Part shown: positions 18,002 to 27,187 of the stretch, piece after piece
Position numbering within the stretch: position 1 is the first letter of the stretch
Layout: every line of letters starts with the position of its first letter
Assembly: GCA_029239355.1 (NCBI GenBank)
Contig: JAQZAZ010000010.1
Span: 1-64,000 of the forward strand
Source of the DNA: Sphingobacterium sp.
GTDB taxonomy: Bacteria > Bacteroidota > Bacteroidia > Sphingobacteriales > Sphingobacteriaceae
Reading direction: 5' to 3'
DNA: 64,000 nt
Translations under genes and position numbers: made by a program
Notes under the pieces: model-generated
Databases searched by the model: none
What the model saw: the letters and a program-made list of their open reading frames with translations, nothing else
What the model was told of the DNA's origin: nothing

Positions 18002-19624
18002 ATGAGAATTTCTATTAACATTATATTTTCGGTTGTACTTCTGGGGCAACTGATTTTGTCTCAGTTGGCTACCGCGCAAGTGGATTCATTTAAGGAGATC
18101 CGGGTATTAAGCCAAAATTTTCCAGATTCAGCGATTACGTTAGTGAAAAAGCGATATGCAAAAGCCGTTAATGACCATGATCTAATGCTGCAAGGAAATT
18201 GTTTACAGGCCATTGGCTGGTTGTGCGTCAATCAGGGGCATTACGCTCAGGCACAGGATTATTATTTCCAGGCGGACCGTATCTACACGCAGATCAATGC
18301 AAAGCAATCACTGGGATATAATTGGACAGATATTGGCGAACTCAATATTTTCAATAAACAACATCAAATCGCGAAAGAATACTTTAACAAAGCTTTGCAG
18401 GCATTCAAAAGTGAAAATGACCGAAATGGTGAAGCTTCAGTCTTGGGGAATATCGGACATCTTTTTGAAAAAGACGGGCATTACGATTTGGCCTTTGTTT
18501 ATCAAAACCAGGCTTTGGCGATCTACCGTGAACAGGCGAACCGCAACGGCGAAGCTAAGATCCATGAAAATCTAGGCAGTATCTACGAGGATCTGGGGAA
18601 ATATGACAGTGCTTATGCGCATTTTGAAAAAGCGAGGAATTTGTATCAGCAAACCAAGGACAACTATGGAAAGATTGTGGTCATTAATAATATGGGGGAT
18701 ATCTTTCGAAAAACAAATAAATATCCTGAAAGTATCCAAATGACCCAACTTGCTTTTCGTTTAGCTGAAAACCTTGGAGATGTCTATCAGATGGCATCAA
18801 CGACAAAAGACCTCAGTAAAACATACGCTTTAAGTGGACAGATGGATAGTGCTTATTTCTATGCAGAACGGAGCCGAAAATTTGTACTGGAACTATACAG
18901 CGTGGACGGGGCCCGCCATACGGCTTTTTTTCAGGCTCTGTATGATATGAACCAAAAGGCGGAGGAAATAGAGAAATTGCAGACCAACAAACGGATGAAT
19001 TCCATCTTGTTATTGGGTACGATACTCGTATTGGTCCTATTAAGCATACTTTCCTACGTACTCTATAGCCGGCAAAAAATAAAGATCAAAACCCAGATTG
19101 CCGAATCACGGAAGCAGGAAGCCGAGCGCGAATTGGCTGAAATAGCGCTCAAAAACCAACTGTTGGAAGACAAACAACTCAAACAGGAGTTGACCCTGAA
19201 GGAAAAAGAACTGACATCACATACGCTTAACCTCATCCGTAGCAATCGATTTCTGGAAGAGCTGCGAGACGAGTTGAAGGCCCTGGTCAAAGATGATCGA
19301 AGGGATCAGAAGAAACCTATGCAGCGCATGGTTCAACAAATCAGTGAGCACATTACACAGGGCATTCATTGGAAAGAATTTATGGGCACATTTGAGCGCG
19401 TACATCATAGTTTCTTTGAAAAATTGATCAAGCTGTTTCCCGATCTGACCGCCGCCGATATGCGGCTGATTGCATTGCTGAAAATCAATCTCAACAACAC
19501 CGATATCGCAATCCTTCTGGGGATCTCCCAGGATAGCCTTCGGGTGGCCAGGCATCGCTTAAGGAAAAAACTAAAATTGGAACAGAGCGAGGATCTCGCT
19601 GGGTATCTGCTTCGTATTTCATAA
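18002..19624 (+). CDS. Membrane-tethered TPR sensor with C-terminal LuxR-like HTH
   Basis: A 540-residue one-component regulator. Residues 1-26 are a Sec signal (L-A-T-A-Q). A periplasmic array of about six TPR repeats follows (about 60-310), then one membrane span (334-355), a Lys/Glu-rich coiled coil (about 358-420), and a cytoplasmic HTH of the LuxR type at 486-540 (A-D-M-R-L-I-A-L-L-K, then T-D-I-A-I-L-L-G-I-S and R-H-R-L-R-K-K-L). No kinase or receiver domain is present. The inner half resembles that of the propeller regulator at 57147. It precedes the receptor/phytase genes by 206 bases and probably controls them. A start at 17960 would add 14 residues before the signal. Confidence 0.88.
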   Translation: MRISINIIFSVVLLGQLILSQLATAQVDSFKEIRVLSQNFPDSAITLVKKRYAKAVNDHDLMLQGNCLQAIGWLCVNQGHYAQAQDYYFQADRIYTQINAKQSLGYNWTDIGELNIFNKQHQIAKEYFNKALQAFKSENDRNGEASVLGNIGHLFEKDGHYDLAFVYQNQALAIYREQANRNGEAKIHENLGSIYEDLGKYDSAYAHFEKARNLYQQTKDNYGKIVVINNMGDIFRKTNKYPESIQMTQLAFRLAENLGDVYQMASTTKDLSKTYALSGQMDSAYFYAERSRKFVLELYSVDGARHTAFFQALYDMNQKAEEIEKLQTNKRMNSILLLGTILVLVLLSILSYVLYSRQKIKIKTQIAESRKQEAERELAEIALKNQLLEDKQLKQELTLKEKELTSHTLNLIRSNRFLEELRDELKALVKDDRRDQKKPMQRMVQQISEHITQGIHWKEFMGTFERVHHSFFEKLIKLFPDLTAADMRLIALLKINLNNTDIAILLGISQDSLRVARHRLRKKLKLEQSEDLAGYLLRIS

Positions 19625-19763
19625 TTTCTTAACATAATCGTAACCGAACTTTAATGGCGTTTATTTTAGGTGTAAGTGCTTTTCTTTCAATTGTTTATTC
19701 TTTATTGTTTCCCTGGTGTCTAGTCTTGTTTTTGGCTTGTTTCTTTCTTGTAACGCCAAAGAT

Positions 19764-19794
19764 TTTGTGAATCTGCCAGCGGCTTTCATATTTG
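19764..19794 (+). promoter_or_regulatory. Promoter of the receptor-phytase operon
   Basis: TTTG at 19764-19767, a 19-base spacer, and CATATTTG at 19787-19794 (one mismatch to TAnnTTTG). Transcription would start near 19801, 30 bases before the receptor start codon. This separates the regulator from the receptor operon. Confidence 0.6.
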
Positions 19795-19830
19795 CAGCAA
19801 CAATCAAAGATTCATAATAATCTAGAAAAA

Positions 19831-22614
19831 ATGAAAAACGTTTTAACGGTATTGCTTGCCTCCAGTATTTCGATCAGCGCCGCTTATGCGACCAAGATCA
19901 AGGGGAAAGTCCTGGACGGACAAACAGGGGAAGCCATTGTCGGTGCTACCGTGTTCCTCGAACAAAGTGGTCTGTCAACCAAGACACAACTGGATGGTTC
20001 GTTTGAATTCAAAGGACTATCTGCAGGTGCGGATAAGATACATATCCGACATATGTCCTATGCCGAACTGGTCCAGGAAATTGAGGTAAAAAAGGAAAAT
20101 ACGCCTTATTTTACGTTTCAGCTTACCTCGAGTGAGCAGACCTTAATGGAGGTGACGATCAAGGGACAGCGCAACGGAGGTGATGATGACCCAAGCGCCC
20201 GCCGACTGGAAAAAAATGCTTCACAGATCATGAATGTGGTATCGGCCAGGGCAATTGAGATCTCACCGGATATTACGGTGGCAAATGTTGTGCAACGTGT
20301 TTCGGGCGTTTCAATCGAACGCAATTCAAATGGCGAGGGACAGTATGCGATTCTAAGGGGAATGGACAAACGCTATAACACGACCTTGGTTAATGGCGTG
20401 AAAGTACCCAGTCCGGACAATAAATACCGCTACGTACCTTTGGATCTATTTCCTTCCGATATGTTGGAACGGTTGGAAGTCTACAAATCGCTGACACCAA
20501 ATATGGAGGCAGATGCCATCGGTGGTGTCGTGAATATGGTGATGAAATCCGCACCACGTAAACTGTTTTTTCAGGCCAATCTGGCCTCAGGTTACAGTCA
20601 GCGGTATTTTAACCGCGATTTTGGCAGCTTCTCCAGCGGAGCTGTGTCGTCAAAGTCGCCCTATGAACTGCATGGAAAAAATTACAATGCCACCGCCGCT
20701 GATTTTGATAAGGGCACATTGGACTATAGGTATAAGAGACCGACACCGGATCTTATTGGTAATTTGACAGTTGGGAACCGTTACCTAAATGATAAGTTGG
20801 GGGTAATATTGGGACTGAGCTATCAAAATCTTTACCGTGGCAGTCATTCTATTTTTTACAAATCTTCGGTCAATAACACCAATCCGAATGCGATCATCAC
20901 CGAAAAGAGTGATCGGCAATATGATGAGCAGCAGCAGCGTCTGGGTGTACACAACAAGATAGACTACCGATTCAATGCCAATCATCGGCTGAGTTTTTAC
21001 CAGATGTATGTGAACCTGAATAATCTGCAATTGCGGGATGCGGTCAATACAATTTATAATGGACAGTATGATCCAAGTATCGGCAAGTCTGAACTGACCT
21101 ATGTGACCCGGACCAGAAAGACCGAGCAGCAGATTTACAATGGTAACCTACAGGGAGATCATCATTTTTTGGATAATCGCGTGAACTTCCGCTGGTCCGG
21201 CGTGCTGTCATCTGCCCGTAATGAAGTGCCGCAGAATACGACAATTAGTTTGGATGGTATCGAAGAGAATTTTCAACGCAGACGGACTTCTCTGGTCAAT
21301 AGGTCTCCGGTGACCTATCGCTGGGAGCGGAATACGGACGATGACCGTGCCGGATATTGGGATCTTGCGTATAAGGTGCCGTTGGCTGCAAACAAACTGG
21401 AACTGTCGACCGGTGGCTTATATCGTGACAAACAACGGAGCAGTTTCTATAACAATTACAATCTGTCTCCAATTGCCGGTGAAGCGAAGTACCAGTATGG
21501 GGTGGATTTTCAGGACTATACGGATTTGAACCTCACGGTTAGCAATCCGACGGGTGCCGTGCGTAATCCGTTGACCTACGATGCCAGCGAGAAAACCACC
21601 GCTGCTTACGGGATGTTCAACTACGAGAATGACAAAATTCAAATGATCGGTGGTATACGGATGGAGCACACTAATCAGGGGTATAAATTGTTGTTTCCGG
21701 ATGGTGAAGAAAGGCCGGAGGGTTCCCGGGCCTATACCGAATGGTTGCCTAGTTTGACCATGAAATATCACCTGGATAGTAAGCAACAGCTTCATGGGGC
21801 ATATTATCGTGCTTTAAACCGTCCGGGGTTCTATGAGGTGGTGCCGTCGCGGGTATTAAATGAAGAATTCTGGGAACGCGGAAATGCAGATTTGAAACAT
21901 GCACTAGCGGATAATTTTGACTTACGTTATGAGTTATTTCCGGAGCCTTCATCGCAATTTCTTGCCGGACTATTCTATAAGAGGATTCAAAATCCGATCG
22001 AATATACCTTTCAGCCCGATGAAATTCGGGGGCAGGATGTGTACTATATGCCGGGTAATTTTGGAACGGCCAACAATTTTGGTGTAGAGTTGGATTATAT
22101 TAAATATATCCAAAAATTCGGTGTTAAAGCCAATTATACGTATACGCATTCACGGATCACCACACCGAAAAAATCGCGGGTAATCAATGAGATCACACAG
22201 GATCTGGATCCAATCTTGGTGGATCAGACACGGCCTCTTCATGGGCAGGCAGCTCATATTGCCAATCTATCTTTGCTTTATAAGGATGCAAACAAGGGTT
22301 GGGAGGGACAGTTGGCCGGATCTTATACTGGCTCGCGGATCAATTCGGTATCGGAATTTTTAAACGCTGATTTATGGCAGAAAGGATTTATACAGCTGGA
22401 TGCTTCAGTGGAAAAGAAATTCAAAGCGGGCTGGGCAGTTTTTGCTAAAGCGAATAATCTGTTGGACACGCCCATGGAACTTTATGTAAAGGGGACGAAT
22501 CCAGAAAATGATAAGATCGCTGAGAAAATTGTTGACGGTGTCAACACGCTTATAAGAAAGGATTTATATGGTCAGAACTATATTTTTGGTTTACGTTATT
22601 CTTTTAAGAAATAA
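19831..22614 (+). CDS. TonB-dependent receptor of the phytase locus
   Basis: A 927-residue outer-membrane receptor. Signal peptide about 1-21 (A-Y-A-T). A carboxypeptidase-regulatory-like domain covers about 22-105 (G-K-V-L-D-G-Q-T-G-E-A-I-V-G-A-T), followed by a plug domain (about 125-240, with V-V-Q-R-V-S-G-V-S-I-E-R) and a 22-strand barrel ending G-L-R-Y-S-F-K-K. It is a single-component receptor, not a SusC with SusD partner. Co-location with a beta-helix lipoprotein and a phytase suggests uptake of inositol phosphate, phosphate ester or a phytate-bound metal. ATG at 19831 chosen to begin the signal; 13 residues could be added upstream. Confidence 0.93.
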   Translation: MKNVLTVLLASSISISAAYATKIKGKVLDGQTGEAIVGATVFLEQSGLSTKTQLDGSFEFKGLSAGADKIHIRHMSYAELVQEIEVKKENTPYFTFQLTSSEQTLMEVTIKGQRNGGDDDPSARRLEKNASQIMNVVSARAIEISPDITVANVVQRVSGVSIERNSNGEGQYAILRGMDKRYNTTLVNGVKVPSPDNKYRYVPLDLFPSDMLERLEVYKSLTPNMEADAIGGVVNMVMKSAPRKLFFQANLASGYSQRYFNRDFGSFSSGAVSSKSPYELHGKNYNATAADFDKGTLDYRYKRPTPDLIGNLTVGNRYLNDKLGVILGLSYQNLYRGSHSIFYKSSVNNTNPNAIITEKSDRQYDEQQQRLGVHNKIDYRFNANHRLSFYQMYVNLNNLQLRDAVNTIYNGQYDPSIGKSELTYVTRTRKTEQQIYNGNLQGDHHFLDNRVNFRWSGVLSSARNEVPQNTTISLDGIEENFQRRRTSLVNRSPVTYRWERNTDDDRAGYWDLAYKVPLAANKLELSTGGLYRDKQRSSFYNNYNLSPIAGEAKYQYGVDFQDYTDLNLTVSNPTGAVRNPLTYDASEKTTAAYGMFNYENDKIQMIGGIRMEHTNQGYKLLFPDGEERPEGSRAYTEWLPSLTMKYHLDSKQQLHGAYYRALNRPGFYEVVPSRVLNEEFWERGNADLKHALADNFDLRYELFPEPSSQFLAGLFYKRIQNPIEYTFQPDEIRGQDVYYMPGNFGTANNFGVELDYIKYIQKFGVKANYTYTHSRITTPKKSRVINEITQDLDPILVDQTRPLHGQAAHIANLSLLYKDANKGWEGQLAGSYTGSRINSVSEFLNADLWQKGFIQLDASVEKKFKAGWAVFAKANNLLDTPMELYVKGTNPENDKIAEKIVDGVNTLIRKDLYGQNYIFGLRYSFKK

Positions 22615-22704
22615 GCGTATGTGCGAACTTTTTACGAGAAATAATTCCATTGAATTTAAACAAAGAACTTCCCATCTGAACGATGGCGGAAAAAATATTT
22701 AGCG

Positions 22705-23967
22705 ATGAAAAATAACTTTATTATACTGCTCATGTCCCTTACGATGGTATGGTTGACGGCTTGTGAAAAAGCAAATAGCGATGTGGATACCTCCGATGCC
22801 AATGGTAGTGCGATCGGTGAGGTAACGGGCGTATGGAGCAAAGGTACCGTGCAGCGTATCACGGGAGATATCATTATTCCCGAAGGAAAGTCCCTGACCA
22901 TTGAGGAAGGTGTAACGGTGCTGATGGATCCGGCCAATAAGCCTGAGATAGTTGTACTGGGCAACCTGTATGTGCTGGGTACAGCCGAGAGGCCCGTGAA
23001 ATTTACGGTGGAGGAATCTTATAAAACCAAAGAAAATGAATTTGGAAAACTTTGGGGCGGTATTTTGGCGGCGCCAAGCTGTAAGGAACTGGTTCTGGAT
23101 AATACGTATTTAGAATATGGTGGTGCGGTTACGTCGGATGCATCGACTTCGGTGAAGATGAGGCTGTACAAACAGAAAGCCGGAGAAGCGCTGCCAGCTT
23201 TATGGTTTTCCAATGTGGAAGGAAAATTGATTGTTCAAAATAGCACGATCAGTCATTTTTATGAAGACTGTACTTATATTGAAGGGGGTAAAATTATCTT
23301 CGCCAACAACCGGTTCTTTTCGAATGGGGTAACCGGGGGCGAGGCGATGAACTTTAAATCGGGCTCTTTGGCAGACGTGGCTTTCAATTTGGTCTACAGT
23401 GTTAATACCAACGCGCTGAAGCTGTCCAACTCCGGCGATAGGACGCCACAAGCGCATATCTTCGTTTATAACAACACCATTCTCAATACGGGCTGGCGCA
23501 GACCGACTGCTAAGGGCGGCTCTATTTGGCTGGAAGCTTCGGTAAAAGCGGAGATCTACAATAACCTTTTTGCCAATACACGATTTGGCGTTAAACGTGA
23601 TGCCAAAAATCCGGAAGATAGCCGTTCGGTTTCGAGCAACAATTGGTATTATGGCTATGATCAATTGACGGTGGACCAATTTCAGGTCGGAAAGAATGAT
23701 ATCATAGGCGGCACCAATGATGTCAGAGGTAAAACCGCTGGCGAGAACAACCCTAAATTTACAGCCTACCCCTTAGAGACTTCGGTCAATAATTATGTAT
23801 TTGATGCAGCCTGGGATTTCCATCTCCAAGGAAATTCACCGGCATTAAAAGCAGGTACATCTGCTTTTAAGCCTCATTTTAGCGATGGCTTGGTGCTGTC
23901 CAATGGTTTATCGTATACCTCGCCAAAGCCCGTGACTTATGTCGGTGCTTTTGGTACTAAATTTTAA
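22705..23967 (+). CDS. Parallel beta-helix surface lipoprotein
   Basis: A 420-residue protein with a lipoprotein signal (W-L-T-A-C20) and a right-handed parallel beta-helix fold inferred from repeated short strands with G/N turns (for example I-I-P-E-G-K-S-L-T-I-E-E-G-V-T-V and the L-Y-V-L-G-T-A-E-R-P-V-K-F segment near 85-100, typical of such lipoproteins). It sits between the receptor (90 bases) and the phytase (13 bases) and is probably transcribed with them. It takes the place usually filled by a SusD-like binding lipoprotein, so it may capture substrate at the surface for the receptor. No enzyme motif was found. Binding role is inferred. Confidence 0.8.
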   Translation: MKNNFIILLMSLTMVWLTACEKANSDVDTSDANGSAIGEVTGVWSKGTVQRITGDIIIPEGKSLTIEEGVTVLMDPANKPEIVVLGNLYVLGTAERPVKFTVEESYKTKENEFGKLWGGILAAPSCKELVLDNTYLEYGGAVTSDASTSVKMRLYKQKAGEALPALWFSNVEGKLIVQNSTISHFYEDCTYIEGGKIIFANNRFFSNGVTGGEAMNFKSGSLADVAFNLVYSVNTNALKLSNSGDRTPQAHIFVYNNTILNTGWRRPTAKGGSIWLEASVKAEIYNNLFANTRFGVKRDAKNPEDSRSVSSNNWYYGYDQLTVDQFQVGKNDIIGGTNDVRGKTAGENNPKFTAYPLETSVNNYVFDAAWDFHLQGNSPALKAGTSAFKPHFSDGLVLSNGLSYTSPKPVTYVGAFGTKF

Positions 23968-23980
23968 TTAACGCAATAGC

Positions 23981-25057
23981 ATGACAACTTTAAAAACAAC
24001 ACTATTTTTTTGTCTGGCAGCCTCAACATTCCTGCAGGTCGCCTGTAATAACCCTCAGTCTGTTACTTCCGCAATGGATACGATCAAACCGGCCATAGTT
24101 ACTGAAACAGTACGATATGATTCTGATGATCCTGCGATCTGGATCAATAAGACCGATCCCGGCAAAAGTTTGGTCATTGCTACGGACAAAGATGCAGATG
24201 GTGCTTTATTTGTGTACGATCTACAAGGTAAAATTGTCAAGGATAAGGTAGTTTCTGATCTGAAACGCCCCAATAATGTGGATATCGCTTATGGTTTAAT
24301 GCTAGATGGAAAACCTGTAGATATTGCTGTTACGACCGAACGTATGACCCATAAGTTACGTATATTCTCTTTGCCAGATATGAAACCAATCGACGGGGGA
24401 GGATTGGATATGTTTGTAGGCGAGACCGAACCGGAATTCAGAGATCTGATGGGTATTGCACTTTACACATCGCCGAAAGGTGAAATCTATGCGATTGTGG
24501 GTCGGAAAAATGGACCTAAAGAAGGGTATTTAGGTCAGTATTTATTGGAAGACAATGGTGCTGGCGCCGTGAAAGCGGCCTTAGTCCGTAAGTTTGGCTC
24601 ATTTAGTGGAAAGAAAGAAATTGAAGCCATCGCTGTGGACAATGAACTGGGCTATATCTACTATTCGGACGAGCAGGTGGGGGTGAAACAATATTATGCG
24701 GATCCGGCGAAGGGAAATCAGCAGTTGGCCCTTTTTGCAACCAAAGGTTTTAAAGAAGATCATGAAGGTATTTCTATTTTTAAGCTGACGGATAGCACCG
24801 GCTATATATTGGTCTCTGATCAAGGAGCAAACCGCTTTCAGATTTTTAGCCGCGAGGGAACAAAGGTGAACCCGTTTGAACATATCCATTTGAAGACAGT
24901 GTCCGTTATGGCCACGCAAAGTGATGGTTCGGAGGTCGTGTCTTCCCGTCTGAATGATACCTTTCAACATGGCTTATTTGTGGCCATGAGCGATGATAAA
25001 ACTTTCCATTATTACCGTTGGGAGGATATTGCTGGACAACAACTGAAAAGTAAATAA
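23981..25057 (+). CDS. Beta-propeller phytase (3-phytase) lipoprotein
   Basis: A 358-residue calcium-dependent phytase that removes phosphate from inositol hexakisphosphate. Signal with Cys22 suggests a lipoprotein, though Gln at -3 is unusual. The family motif Y-D-S-D-D-P-A-I-W at 46-54 and the second motif N-N-V-D-I at 98-102 are both present, with D-K-D-A-D-G-A-L near 69-76 contributing calcium ligands. Six-blade propeller length (about 330 mature residues) is normal. Last gene before a strong terminator. Product phosphate and inositol phosphate would be released at the surface or in the periplasm next to the receptor. Confidence 0.94.
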   Translation: MTTLKTTLFFCLAASTFLQVACNNPQSVTSAMDTIKPAIVTETVRYDSDDPAIWINKTDPGKSLVIATDKDADGALFVYDLQGKIVKDKVVSDLKRPNNVDIAYGLMLDGKPVDIAVTTERMTHKLRIFSLPDMKPIDGGGLDMFVGETEPEFRDLMGIALYTSPKGEIYAIVGRKNGPKEGYLGQYLLEDNGAGAVKAALVRKFGSFSGKKEIEAIAVDNELGYIYYSDEQVGVKQYYADPAKGNQQLALFATKGFKEDHEGISIFKLTDSTGYILVSDQGANRFQIFSREGTKVNPFEHIHLKTVSVMATQSDGSEVVSSRLNDTFQHGLFVAMSDDKTFHYYRWEDIAGQQLKSK

Positions 25058-25083
25058 CCATCAGAGAAGACTGACGGTGTATG

Positions 25084-25125
25084 AAGTAACAGCGGTATAA
25101 TTGATATACTGCTGTTACTTTTTTA
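25084..25125 (+). terminator. Intrinsic terminator of the phytase operon
   Basis: Arms 25084-25099 and 25105-25120 form a 16-pair stem (one G-T) with loop ATTGA, core AGTAACAGC/GCTGTTACT, followed by T-run. Confidence 0.88.
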
Positions 25126-25471
25126 TGAATAATACACCATGACTGTGATTTTCTTAACGAGCTGCACTCGAACGCACCTGATCAAAGGTAGGTTGCGTTG
25201 AAACAGCTGTGCGCTTAATATCGCTTTCCTTGAATTTAATCCGGATGTAGTTTCTCTTTTGTCATGAGTTCCGTTAGAATATCGTGTAAAATCCTTTAAA
25301 TGGATAGAATTTTGTATCTTTATTCGGTTTGTACCCGTTTGGAAAGATGACAAGAGGGGAATTGGAGGTACAAGTTATTTCCTAATCTTTCCAAGGTAAA
25401 AATGCAACTGAACTCCATAGGTGCATACAATTCGGATAAATAAGAAGATAAATTTTTATTAAATATTGTAA
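25126..25471. other. Gene-free region before the orphan response regulator
   Basis: No convincing gene here: the longest frame is a 76-codon minus-strand run starting at TTG with no family resemblance. Several frames of 12-20 codons exist. The TTTTG at 25312-25316 followed by TATCTTTA could be promoter elements but spacing is poor. This is a long leader for a 221-residue regulator. Confidence 0.45.
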
Positions 25472-26137
25472 ATGATGAGTAAGGTTAAGATACTGTTGGT
25501 TGAGGATCACATGGTCGTACGTAATGGTATTAAATTGTTATTGGAGTCTCAGGAAGGTTTTGATGTCGTCGGAGAGGCTTCGAATGGCAATGAAGCCCTG
25601 GAACTTTTAGATAATCAATTGTTGCCTGATATTATCTTAACGGATATCAGTATGGATCATATGGACGGGATGGAGCTGTTACGCCTGATCAAGTCAACGT
25701 ATCCCTCCATCAAGGTTGTCATTCTTTCTATGTTAAACCAGATCCATTATGTTGTTGAGGGATTTGCGCTTGGTCTTTCTGGATATCTGCTCAAAAATGT
25801 AGACTATAACGAACTTCTTTTTGGCCTTAATCATGTGGCTAATGGAGGAAAATATGTAAGTGAAGAGATTAGCATGGCGCTGCTTGACCAAGTCATATCG
25901 GGCGAAAATTACGTTGGTTTATCAAACCGTTCGCTACCGGATTTCGATATCAGTGAGCGTGAGCTTGAGGTATTGAAATTAATCGCTGACGGTTTCACGA
26001 ATGTAGAAATTGCCGACAAGATTTTTTTGAGCAAACGTACAATCGAAGGACATCGACAAAGTTTGATCGAAAAAATGAAGGTGAAAAATACAGCCGAGCT
26101 TGTTAAAGTTGCATTCCAGTCCGGTATTTTAAAATAA
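25472..26137 (+). CDS. Orphan NarL/FixJ-type response regulator
   Basis: A 221-residue response regulator. The receiver domain (about 5-125) has the acidic pair Glu11-Asp12, the phosphorylated Asp58 in L-T-D-I-S, and the Lys of L-L-K-N near 109. A LuxR-type HTH follows at about 155-215 (S-E-R-E-L-E-V-L-K-L-I-A-D-G, then I-A-D-K-I-F-L-S-K-R-T-I-E-G-H). No histidine kinase is adjacent on either side, so the partner is elsewhere. Two ATGs in a row (25472 and 25475) are equally possible starts. Convergent with lgt. Confidence 0.9.
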   Translation: MMSKVKILLVEDHMVVRNGIKLLLESQEGFDVVGEASNGNEALELLDNQLLPDIILTDISMDHMDGMELLRLIKSTYPSIKVVILSMLNQIHYVVEGFALGLSGYLLKNVDYNELLFGLNHVANGGKYVSEEISMALLDQVISGENYVGLSNRSLPDFDISERELEVLKLIADGFTNVEIADKIFLSKRTIEGHRQSLIEKMKVKNTAELVKVAFQSGILK

Positions 26138-26157
26138 TGCTGTCAATTTCGGCATGA

Positions 26158-26985
26158 CTAGCTTTTATTTTGCAAAAGATGATCTGTTTTTTTCTTGCTA
26201 TTGCTGACAAGGAGGGCCGACCCCAGGAGAATAAAAGGGATACTTAACAGCTGGCCCATATTTATGAACAGGGAGTTTTCAAAATCTTCCTGATTGATTT
26301 TTAAGAATTCGTCCAAAAAGCGGAAGGAAAATAAAAGGATTAACAGCATTGCAAAACAGTTGCCGATGTTATTTTTAAGAATCGGTTTTGTCCAGAGGTG
26401 ATTCATTAACAGAAACAGTAGCACACAAAATATTGCTTCATACAGTTGTGCGGGATGGCGGGGTATTTGGTCAATAGAAGTGAAGACAAAAGCCCAGGGG
26501 AGATCTGTCGGTGTGCCTATCATTTCCGAGTTCATCAGGTTTCCCAGGCGGATACAGGCGCCAGCGATGGGGACAACCAGTGCAATTCGATCGGCTACCC
26601 AGAGAAAAGGAAGCTTCTGCTTCCTTGCGAATAGAAAAATAGCAACCAGGATACCAATTCCTCCGCCATGACTAGCTAGGCCTCCTTCCCATATTGCAAA
26701 GATCTTTAAGGGATTGCTGTGATAATACGATGGATCATAAAACAAAATATGGCCCAGGCGTGCCCCTATAATCGTTCCCACCATAATATAAATACTCAGC
26801 TGATCCAGAAATTCGGCCGGACGCCCCTCTTTTTTAAACATGGACCATAGTATTCTGTAGCATAAAACTATTCCCAGTAACCAGAACAATCCATACCAAC
26901 GGATGGGATGATTGATGATCGGTATGCTGAAGATATCACTGCTGGCATCCCAAGTGATGAAAGTTAATAGGATACTGTTTGTCAT
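26158..26985 (-). CDS. lgt: Prolipoprotein diacylglyceryl transferase
   Basis: A 275-residue integral membrane enzyme that attaches diacylglycerol to the lipobox cysteine, the first step of lipoprotein maturation. Seven hydrophobic segments are visible. Key motifs are present: Y-G-L-F-W-L-L-G near 32, G-G-L-A-S-H-G-G-G-I-G near 105-115, R-L-G-N-L-M-N-S-E near 146 (the conserved Arg and Asn), and R-H-P-A-Q-L-Y-E near 177. Length is normal. Convergent with the response regulator and divergent from the C39 exporter. Its many substrates in this window include the Sco, phytase and SusD lipoproteins. Confidence 0.96.
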   Translation of the reverse strand: MTNSILLTFITWDASSDIFSIPIINHPIRWYGLFWLLGIVLCYRILWSMFKKEGRPAEFLDQLSIYIMVGTIIGARLGHILFYDPSYYHSNPLKIFAIWEGGLASHGGGIGILVAIFLFARKQKLPFLWVADRIALVVPIAGACIRLGNLMNSEMIGTPTDLPWAFVFTSIDQIPRHPAQLYEAIFCVLLFLLMNHLWTKPILKNNIGNCFAMLLILLFSFRFLDEFLKINQEDFENSLFINMGQLLSIPFILLGSALLVSNSKKKTDHLLQNKS

Positions 26986-27187
26986 CAGGGCGAATGTTTT
27001 GAGTTTTTGTAATTAGTATATGGTGGCAGCCATTTGTTACAGAAAATCGTTAAAATAAATCCAGTCGCAGCATTATTCATTCGGAAAACAGATTGTTCAA
27101 GACGAATATTGATAGGATAGATGCGATTATTAATTCGTCAATTTTATCTTTTTGCGATCCAGTATGTTTGTTTTTAAATAAGACAGC

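Noticed and set aside
25123-25353. 76-codon minus-strand frame between phytase and response regulator
   Set aside because: It begins at TTG, overlaps the phytase terminator, and has no recognisable features.
27121-27177. 18-codon frame before the C39 exporter as a possible peptide precursor
   Set aside because: It has no double-glycine cut site, and the probable -7 promoter box (27163-27170) lies inside it.
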